From positions 1 to 12,508 of the forward strand of contig JALTMC010000525.1 of the NCBI GenBank assembly GCA_027005175.1: DNA of 12,508 nt, given 5' to 3'. Of this stretch, positions 7,205-12,508 are shown one piece after another. Source of the stretch: Myxococcales bacterium (lineage in GTDB: Bacteria; Myxococcota_C; UBA6777). The notes under the pieces were generated by a model that worked only from the letters and a program-made list of their open reading frames with translations, was not told the origin of the DNA and did not search any database. The translations under genes were made by a program, and so were the position numbers. Position 1 is the first letter of the stretch, and every line of letters begins with the position of its first letter.

Positions 7205-8567
7205 AACTCTCGTTGGTTTAGGAGTGGTCTTTTGCACCCTGCTGTGTGGTTTTGATGCTTCCGCCAACTGCCTAACCCTCTTTCGTCAAAAAAAGTTTGA
7301 GGCTGCTTCCCGTTGTTTTGTGAAACAAGCAGAGAAAGTTGGGCCTAGCGGTACGTTAAGCAGCACCCAAAAGATTCAAAAAGGTCGCTTGCTTCGCAAC
7401 GCAGCCCTGACTTTGACTCGCGGTGCCAAACAGAGCAGCTCCACTCGCGCCGCAGGTATGCGTAGCAAAGCGATCACCTTGCTTAAGCGCTATCTCAGTG
7501 AAGGTCTGTTTGAAAGTTCAGGCATGAAAAGCAACACAGAAAAGCAGTTACAGGCACTTGAAAAGCAAATTGGTTACACGAATCTCACGGTCGTTACGAA
7601 CCACCCTGCTGCCGAGATCTGTCTACAAGCTGGCTCCTTCAAGAAGTGCAAGCGTGCGATGCTTTGGACTTTGAAGCTGCTTCCCAAAACATACCAGACC
7701 ACGGTCACCTACCCTCTCAAGCCACCTGTCACACAAAGCAAGGTTCTCACAGCACTCCCTCGCACACGCAAAACGCTTGTCTTTACACCTCCTGTCAAAA
7801 GTGAGAGTTTGCTCAGTATCGTCACGGGTGACACGGGCGCAACCATGTCACTGCAAAATCTCAAGACAAAGAAGTCTTTGGTGCATCGAGGTGGATTCTG
7901 GAGTAAGACACTTTCACCAGGAGTCTACCAACTCAAACTTATCTATCCAGGTCGACCGGCCATCCAGCGAACGGTTACCATGAAAAAAGGAAGACCTGAG
8001 ATCCTTGTATTCCGAAAGCCTGGCCCCCCCGTGTTGATCATCAACACGACTCCGATCAATGCCCAGGTATATATCGATGGAAAGTACCGTGGAAACACGG
8101 GAATCAAGCTAAAACTGAAAGTGGGCCAACGCAACGTTGAATTGCGTCGGGGCTGTTTTGTTATCTACAAAAAAATGCTAACTCTGAAGCCCAATGAAGA
8201 ACGCTCTTTGTCCGTAGTTCTTCAGAGAGATGCTGCCTATATCAAGTGGAAGAAAGCAAGCAAAGGCTCAGGAGGTGCTATCGCAGGATGGAGTGTCCTG
8301 GCTGTTGGTGCTTTGGCCGCAGGAACAGGTGGTGTAATGCAAGGGTTGGCCAGCGGAAAACATGGCGAAGCCCTCACCGTTCGAGGCTACGACTTGAACA
8401 AGTTTCAAACTCTGGCTGACGAAGGCAACACCTTCCGTACTGTCGGATATACCGGTATCGCTGTCGGCGTTGTAGGTATTGGTGTAGGTATCGCCACACT
8501 TATCGCGACACGCCCGGTTGCAAGAACAAGTATTCCCTGCCAGGTACCTCTCAAAGAGCAAAACTAA
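7167..8567 (+). CDS. PEGA-domain membrane protein, kinase partner
   Basis: This 466-residue protein has a signal peptide (about 13-34, ending ASA before NC), a helical part with a TPR-like stretch (35-135), and three tandem beta-rich units beginning TNLTVVTNHP (138-147), SLLSIVTGDT (214-223) and PVLIINTTPI (288-297). The third is a clear PEGA domain: TTPINAQVYIDGKYRG (294-309), then a KVGQRNVEL strand. Two Gly/Ala-rich membrane helices follow (about 367-390 and 426-447). The topology would place the PEGA units in the periplasm with a short inner loop. PEGA domains are found on surface and kinase-linked proteins and are thought to bind other proteins or glycans. The ATG at 7167 has AAAAGGA nine bases before it, inside the kinase gene, and the 38-base overlap implies coupled translation. 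A partner role with the kinase is inferred from this. The first two beta units have diverged from the PEGA consensus. Confidence 0.85.
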   Translation: MTLLPPSPTVSVKTLVGLGVVFCTLLCGFDASANCLTLFRQKKFEAASRCFVKQAEKVGPSGTLSSTQKIQKGRLLRNAALTLTRGAKQSSSTRAAGMRSKAITLLKRYLSEGLFESSGMKSNTEKQLQALEKQIGYTNLTVVTNHPAAEICLQAGSFKKCKRAMLWTLKLLPKTYQTTVTYPLKPPVTQSKVLTALPRTRKTLVFTPPVKSESLLSIVTGDTGATMSLQNLKTKKSLVHRGGFWSKTLSPGVYQLKLIYPGRPAIQRTVTMKKGRPEILVFRKPGPPVLIINTTPINAQVYIDGKYRGNTGIKLKLKVGQRNVELRRGCFVIYKKMLTLKPNEERSLSVVLQRDAAYIKWKKASKGSGGAIAGWSVLAVGALAAGTGGVMQGLASGKHGEALTVRGYDLNKFQTLADEGNTFRTVGYTGIAVGVVGIGVGIATLIATRPVARTSIPCQVPLKEQN

Positions 8568-8581
8568 CACAACGTAAAACA

Positions 8582-8602
8582 CAGAACGCAGAACGCAGAA
8601 CG
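8582..8602 (+). repeat. Three tandem copies of a 7-base unit
   Basis: CAGAACG occurs three times without interruption in the 56-base gap between the PEGA gene and the repeat-protein gene, just before the AAAGAGG ribosome binding site (8611-8617). It may simply be slippage. A copy-number change would alter leader spacing but not a reading frame. Confidence 0.85.
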
Positions 8603-8623
8603 GATAATAGAAAGAGGTTTGGG

Positions 8624-11014
8624 ATGAAGCGATTGCTTATATGGTGTTGTGCTCTTTGGATGGTAGGATCGATGGCCTGTTATCTGGATCGTTCAGTACA
8701 ATGTACCGAAAACAAAGACTGCCTGGGCGGAGCCACTTGCGAAAGCAAGAAATGTACATGCCCCGGAGGACAAGCCTTCTGCAACGAAGGCACTCCCGCT
8801 ATCGTATGTGTCGATAAAAAAACCAGCGCCAGCCACTGTGGTGCTTGCAATAACTCATGCGCTGCCGGAGAACAATGCGTTGACGGTAGTTGCAAGGGAT
8901 GTGGCGCAAACACAACCATTTGTGGTGGTGGCTGCGTCAATACAAAAATAAATCCAAAGCATTGTGGCGCTTGTGGCAATGAATGCAAAGGTGGCCGTGC
9001 CTGCAAAGATGGTAAGTGTGCCTGCCCCACAGGCTTTGATGTCTGTAATGATATCTGTGTTGACACACAGAAAAGCACCGACTTCTGTGGAGGATGCGCC
9101 CCCACCAACAAGTGCGCTGCAGGTCAGGCTTGTCTCAAGGGCAAGTGTGGGACTTGCCCCAAGACCTGTGGTGATGTGTGTCCTGACCTCAAGACAGATG
9201 TCAAACACTGCGGAGCTTGCGACGCCAAGTGCAAAACAAACGAATCTTGCTGTGATGGAAAATGTATCGACTTCAAAACCGACAACAACAACTGTGGCAA
9301 GTGTGGCGACAAGTGTCCATCAGGCTCAACATGCAAAGCAGGAAAATGCGACTGTGGCACAGGAAAAACAGCATGTGGTAGCTCTTGCGTAGACATCAAA
9401 GCCGACGCCAAACACTGCGGTCAGTGCAACAAAGCGTGTGGTACGGGCGAAAGTTGCCTCGACGGAGTCTGCTGCAAGGCTGGCGAAAAGAACTGTGGTG
9501 GCACCTGTATCGATGTTCAAACAGATGCCAACAACTGCGGCACTTGTGGAACAGGCTGTAACGGAAAGCTCTGTAAGTCCGGAAAATGTGAAGCTTGTAC
9601 AAAGGATGCAGATTGTGGCACAGACAGCGGCCTCACCTGTGACACAGGTACCGGACTGTGTATCTGCGGAACAAAGTGTGGATGGGTGTCCACGGTAGGT
9701 ACCCCCAAAGCCGATGTTGTTCTCTATGGAGTTGCTGTCGATACCAATCAAAATGTATATGTCACTGGTATTGTCAAAGGTGACTATACCTTTGTCCAAG
9801 GCAAAAATAGCACCACCCTCTCCGCCAAAGGAGGGGACGATATCTTTGTCGCCAAGTTCGATGGAAAAGGTGCGCTCGCCTGGGTCAAACGCTACGGTGG
9901 TTCCAGTACAGATACCGGTCGAGCGATCGCTGTGGATACCAAAGGAACCGTTTATGTCACAGGTAGCTTTACCGAAAAAATGACCGTGGGCTCCACCACT
10001 TTGACAGGAAAGAAAACAGACATCTTTGTGCTCGGCCTCGACACCGCTGGAAAAATAAAGTTTGCCACCAGTGGAGGGGGGGCTGAAAATGACACCTCCT
10101 TGGCTATCGCCGTGGACAACAAAGGCAGCGCTTATATTACAGGAAGATACGCCAAACAGGCCCAATTTGGTGGCAACACTGGACCGCAAGTTCCCACAGC
10201 GTCTTCCAAAGGAATCAAAGAGTTGTTTGTGGCGAAGATCGGTACAGACCATAAGTTCAAGTGGGCCTTAACTCCCGCAAAAAATAGTTCTGGCAATCAT
10301 GGAAAAGCAGAGGGTCGTGGTATCGCTGTCGGAAGCAATGACTCCCTGTTTGTCACCGGACCTTGTGAAGACGAAATAAAAACAGACAACAGCAGCATCT
10401 GTAAAACAGGTGATGACATGTTTGTGCTAGAGACCACAACCAGTGGTGGGACATTTAAAGATGGAGCCTCCACGCAAGGCCCTGCTCCCAGCAACGCTAT
10501 CGCCGTTGATGGCTCCAATGTTCCCTTTGTTGTGGGCTCTTTTCAAAGCGCGAAGTTTGGCACCGCAGGTGTAAACGCCAAAGGCCAGTTGGATCTATTC
10601 CTCGCCATCATGAAGCTCTCAACCATGGACTTCACCACCACAATCACCGCTCCCACAACAGCAGGAGCGGGCCTCGGAGATGGATTGGGTGTTGCATGGT
10701 TTAATGATGAACGCATCATCACAGGTTTCTACAAAGATGGTATCACCTTTGACACCAATGCCTTTAAAGCAACGGGTGATACCGATGTCTTTGTCACCGT
10801 GTTGGACAAAGCCAACAAATGGAAATGGTCCCTGACGATGGGTGGCTCCAAAGAAGACAAAGGCTACGCCATCGCCATCGATAAACTCGGTGGCATCTAT
10901 GTTGTTGGCTCCTTCCAAGACAAAGTAGCCAACGTCGCCGTCGGCAAAAAATCCCTCGCCACCATCACCGCCAAAGGCAACAAAGACGGCTTTGTCTGGA
11001 AAGTCGCCCCCTAG
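8624..11014 (+). CDS. Secreted Cys-rich STIG1-like / seven-bladed SBBP beta-propeller protein
   Basis: This 796-residue exported protein has a signal peptide (1-18), with C19 as a possible lipid-anchor cysteine, though SMAC is a poor lipobox. Residues 27-350 are Cys-rich, built on a unit of about 41 residues of the type CGxxCVDxxxDxxHCGxC-x(3-4)-CxxGxxCxxGxC. The core CGxC appears seven times, near 72, 114, 155, 196, 224, 265 and 305, with one shortened interval (196 to 224). This resembles STIG1-like repeats of myxobacterial surface proteins. Residues 365-796 hold seven repeats centred on AVDxxGxVYVTGxF, near 370, 436, 496, 567, 626, 690 and 751. These are SBBP-type blades, and seven blades would close one propeller. 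AAAGAGG six bases before the ATG supports the start. Ligand and function are unknown; adhesion, matrix or outer-surface sensing are plausible. It may share a transcript with the kinase and PEGA genes. Confidence 0.88.
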   Translation: MKRLLIWCCALWMVGSMACYLDRSVQCTENKDCLGGATCESKKCTCPGGQAFCNEGTPAIVCVDKKTSASHCGACNNSCAAGEQCVDGSCKGCGANTTICGGGCVNTKINPKHCGACGNECKGGRACKDGKCACPTGFDVCNDICVDTQKSTDFCGGCAPTNKCAAGQACLKGKCGTCPKTCGDVCPDLKTDVKHCGACDAKCKTNESCCDGKCIDFKTDNNNCGKCGDKCPSGSTCKAGKCDCGTGKTACGSSCVDIKADAKHCGQCNKACGTGESCLDGVCCKAGEKNCGGTCIDVQTDANNCGTCGTGCNGKLCKSGKCEACTKDADCGTDSGLTCDTGTGLCICGTKCGWVSTVGTPKADVVLYGVAVDTNQNVYVTGIVKGDYTFVQGKNSTTLSAKGGDDIFVAKFDGKGALAWVKRYGGSSTDTGRAIAVDTKGTVYVTGSFTEKMTVGSTTLTGKKTDIFVLGLDTAGKIKFATSGGGAENDTSLAIAVDNKGSAYITGRYAKQAQFGGNTGPQVPTASSKGIKELFVAKIGTDHKFKWALTPAKNSSGNHGKAEGRGIAVGSNDSLFVTGPCEDEIKTDNSSICKTGDDMFVLETTTSGGTFKDGASTQGPAPSNAIAVDGSNVPFVVGSFQSAKFGTAGVNAKGQLDLFLAIMKLSTMDFTTTITAPTTAGAGLGDGLGVAWFNDERIITGFYKDGITFDTNAFKATGDTDVFVTVLDKANKWKWSLTMGGSKEDKGYAIAIDKLGGIYVVGSFQDKVANVAVGKKSLATITAKGNKDGFVWKVAP

Positions 11015-11015
11015 A

Positions 11016-11091
11016 ACACTCTTGCCTACTCCTACGCTCCCTGTCCAACGCTCCCGTCGGCCTTGTACACTCTTGTCTATTCCTACACTCC
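11016..11091 (+). repeat. Pair of imperfect 25-base direct repeats downstream of the repeat-protein gene
   Basis: Positions 11016-11040 and 11067-11091 match at 22 of 25 bases; both begin ACACTCTTG and end with CTCC. The period is 51 bases, and weaker similarity (GCCTTGT near 11060 and 11096) extends it. The repeats begin two bases after the stop codon and are strongly pyrimidine-biased. They could be the remains of a duplicated non-coding tail or part of an intergenic repeat family. The 180-base gap (11015-11194) also holds the putative promoter of the next gene. Confidence 0.75.
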
Positions 11092-11123
11092 GACTGCCTT
11101 GTCCCACATATTTCTCTCCCATA

Positions 11124-11154
11124 TTGTGATAACTTTGGGGCTATCATGTATAGA
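11124..11154 (+). promoter_or_regulatory. Weak putative promoter with dyad upstream of the lipoprotein gene
   Basis: TTGTGA (11124-11129) and TATAGA (11149-11154) are 19 bases apart; a closer-spaced alternative pairs the same -35 with TGTATA at 17 bases. A dyad, CTATC (11141-11145) and GATAG (11153-11157) with seven bases between, covers the -10 region and could be an operator. The leader ends in a purine-rich site, AGGAAGAGG, before the ATG at 11195. Confidence 0.3.
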
Positions 11155-11194
11155 TAGTCCCTGACAAAAACAAAGAAAGGAAGAGGAAAAAACG

Positions 11195-12238
11195 ATGAAG
11201 AGTTCGCGATATATCATTTGGGCTGGGATGGTTTGTCTCGGCTTGTTAGGAATATTTGCAGGAGAGGGTTGTTCCACTGCACCATCAATTCAGGAAGAGT
11301 CATCCTTTACGAAGGATGGAGGAAGACAAGTCGAAGTCACAAAGGAGACAAACCTGGATGAGTCAGCCAAGGCTGATGCTGTTCCAGACAGAGCTGGGCC
11401 AGAGTTCCTTGTGGAAGTCACTGACAAAGACGCTGGGGAGCAGAAAGAAAGTACAAAGGAGCAGACTCCAGAGAGTACTCCCGAACAACAAAGTAAGGAC
11501 CAGTTCTCTCCTGATACTGGGGGAGGAACAATCAAGATCTATCTCAAAGGGGATTTAACTCCTCAGACGTTTACAGACAAATACTCCAGTCAGACCCCCA
11601 CAAATTACCAGATAGCGTTGAGCCGTTATTTCATCATGCTCAATGCGCAAGATCCCAAACCACAGCTCTGTTTTCATCTGAAAAAGGTCGCAGTCGCTGA
11701 TATGAGCAAAGATAACTTGATGGGTTCATGTCGCACCCAAACTCTCAAGACAGGACTCTACACCTATGGAAAGGTCAAAGTAGAGTGGGTTCGCTATACC
11801 GTAGATGGTGTAATGCACTACAATGGTATACCTCTCTCTGGCAAGTTAACCTTTCTGCGGGCTTACTCCGATACAACCTATCAGGGAAAAGCTTACAAGG
11901 CAGGTCAGGGTCGGATTAAGTTTGCGGGTCCGACCACTGTGGAGATCCCCTATACATTCCCGCAAGTGCCAACCACTCCAGGTCTCAAGTTTTCTCTGGT
12001 CAAAGGAGAGTTCTTTATCACCTTCCCTTACACCAAGCCATTACCCATTGACCAAACCAGCAAAGATCAACACTGGGCACGTATGCACTGGAAGATCCAC
12101 AACGCATTTCGCTGGATCGACAAAGCCCTCCCTAGCTACAAAACGGACATATGGGATGTTGCAGTGACAACCTCAACAACCGAGGAAGTCAAGCTATTTG
12201 GTGTCTCTGGATACAAGATAACCTCCTCTGTTCGCTAG
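11195..12238 (+). CDS. Putative lipoprotein with low-complexity linker, unknown family
   Basis: This 347-residue exported protein has a signal sequence (about 1-25) and a probable lipid-attachment C26, although the residues before it (AGEG) are not an ideal lipobox. Residues 30-110 form a disordered linker rich in Glu, Lys, Ser, Thr and Pro, as in many Myxococcota lipoproteins. From 111 a beta-rich domain runs to the end. It has two cysteines (C159 and C179) that may pair, a TVEIPYTF strand, and a Trp/His-rich helix at 290-310 (DQHWARMHWKIHNAFRWIDK). I do not recognise the domain. Phrases such as LCFHLKKVAVADMSKDN and KFSLVKGEFFITFPY suggest a DUF4382-like or similar periplasmic beta fold, but that is a guess. 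The AGGAAGAGG site and the signal peptide support the ATG at 11195. It has its own 180-base leader and probably its own transcript. Confidence 0.78.
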   Translation: MKSSRYIIWAGMVCLGLLGIFAGEGCSTAPSIQEESSFTKDGGRQVEVTKETNLDESAKADAVPDRAGPEFLVEVTDKDAGEQKESTKEQTPESTPEQQSKDQFSPDTGGGTIKIYLKGDLTPQTFTDKYSSQTPTNYQIALSRYFIMLNAQDPKPQLCFHLKKVAVADMSKDNLMGSCRTQTLKTGLYTYGKVKVEWVRYTVDGVMHYNGIPLSGKLTFLRAYSDTTYQGKAYKAGQGRIKFAGPTTVEIPYTFPQVPTTPGLKFSLVKGEFFITFPYTKPLPIDQTSKDQHWARMHWKIHNAFRWIDKALPSYKTDIWDVAVTTSTTEEVKLFGVSGYKITSSVR

Positions 12239-12309
12239 CTGCGTATCGGACACCAGTAAAGAAACGCCACTACGGGTCACCATGATAATTCCATGACCAT
12301 GATCTATAG

Positions 12310-12346
12310 TGGTCCCCAAAAACTGGACCAGTGGTTAAGTTAACTT
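12310..12346 (+). repeat. Cluster of overlapping palindromes, possible insertion-element end
   Basis: Three inverted repeats are packed in 37 bases: TGGTCC (12310-12315) with GGACCA (12325-12330); ACTGG with CCAGT around A12327 (12322-12332); and the perfect ten-base palindrome AAGTTAACTT (12337-12346). CCCCAAAAACTGGACC (12314-12329) resembles terminal sequences of some IS3-family (IS150-group) elements, recalled from memory and not checked. No transposase is visible in the window. The segment 12239-12309 before it holds no gene; it has a five-base inverted repeat (GGTCA at 12275-12279, TGACC at 12294-12298) without a T-tract. Confidence 0.4.
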
Positions 12347-12508
12347 TTTGTCCCTCAGAACTACAGATGATTTGGGTCTGGACAGCGGGATCCACTACGA
12401 TAACCTGACCTTGGTTCACCCCAACTGCCACAGACAGATCCATGCGTCTCCACTTTCATGACAACCGGATCGTGGGAAACCACGGTCTTTTCGAGGCTTG
12501 AGCGGAGT
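12339..12508 (+). pseudogene. Remnant of a group II intron reverse transcriptase, C-terminal HNH region
   Basis: A frame opened by the stop at 12336-12338 reads VNFLSLRTTDDLGLDSGIH (12339-12395), then YDNLTLVHPNCHRQIHA (12396-12446), then a stop TGA at 12459-12461. After the stop the same frame continues QPDRGKPRSFRGLSG to the window end. The segment DNLTLVHPNCHRQIH closely matches the end of HNH endonuclease domains carried at the C-terminus of group II intron-encoded reverse transcriptases (pattern DNLVLLHPNCHRQVH, with the metal-binding His and Asn in place). The residues after the stop resemble the basic tail such proteins have (pattern KPRPARGL), so an in-frame stop appears to have split the tail. 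The reverse transcriptase and maturase parts and the first HNH cysteines are absent upstream. I infer a 5'-truncated, decayed copy; intron domains V and VI, if kept, would lie to the right. Confidence 0.5.

Noticed and set aside
8582-8602. The three CAGAACG copies as a CRISPR-like or binding-site array.
   Set aside because: The units are 7 bases with no spacers, so this is a simple tandem repeat.
8603-8608. GATAAT, a near-consensus -10 hexamer before the repeat-protein gene.
   Set aside because: No -35-like hexamer lies at a proper distance, and transcription from it would start inside the ribosome binding site at 8611-8617.
9326-10252. A 308-codon open frame on the minus strand inside the repeat-protein gene.
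   Set aside because: It is the shadow of the repetitive Cys-rich and propeller coding sequence; the plus-strand frame has a signal peptide, a ribosome binding site and ordered repeats.
12291-12304. CCATGACCATGATC resembles the start of lacZ alpha used in cloning vectors.
   Set aside because: The match is only about a dozen bases and no vector sequence follows, so it is taken as coincidence.
12270-12443. A minus-strand open frame of 57 codons overlapping the right-end remnant.
   Set aside because: It has no ribosome binding site I can support and runs antisense to the HNH motif DNLTLVHPNCHRQIH, which is much more specific evidence for plus-strand coding.

Overview
The window looks like a piece of chromosome from a Myxococcota-like (former Deltaproteobacteria) bacterium of moderate GC. 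The clues are protein architectures common in that group: a Hanks-type Ser/Thr kinase with a Cys-rich, MopE-like ectodomain, a PEGA-domain partner, and a large secreted protein combining STIG1-like cysteine repeats with SBBP-type beta-propeller repeats. This placement rests on architecture only; there is no rRNA or other marker gene here.

Layout. (1) 25-2255, minus strand: a MoxR AAA+ ATPase followed by a DUF58 protein, joined by a 4-base ATGA overlap. (2) 2406-4279, plus strand, divergent from the first pair: a putative promoter, then an ABC-2 type permease and its ATPase, also joined by an ATGA overlap. (3) 4451-5089, plus: an unrecognised four-helix membrane protein. (4) 5261-11014, plus: transmembrane Ser/Thr kinase, a PEGA-domain membrane protein overlapping it by 38 bases, and after 56 bases a secreted or lipid-anchored protein with seven Cys-rich units and seven beta-propeller blades. 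(5) 11195-12238, plus: a lone putative lipoprotein with its own leader region. (6) 12239-12508, plus: a palindrome-rich non-coding stretch, then what looks like the decayed 3' end of an HNH-bearing group II intron reverse transcriptase gene, running off the window.

How it may fit together. MoxR and DUF58 proteins usually work as a chaperone-like pair in cell-envelope processes. The ABC pair is a complete small exporter unit of unknown substrate. The kinase, the PEGA protein and perhaps the repeat protein look like a signalling module: a cytoplasmic kinase joined by one membrane helix to a disulfide-rich, putatively metal-binding outer domain, with a periplasmic PEGA partner translated in coupling with it. 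The functional link is inferred from gene order and overlap. The most novel items are this kinase/PEGA/7+7-repeat cluster and the intron-HNH remnant beside a palindrome cluster at the right end.
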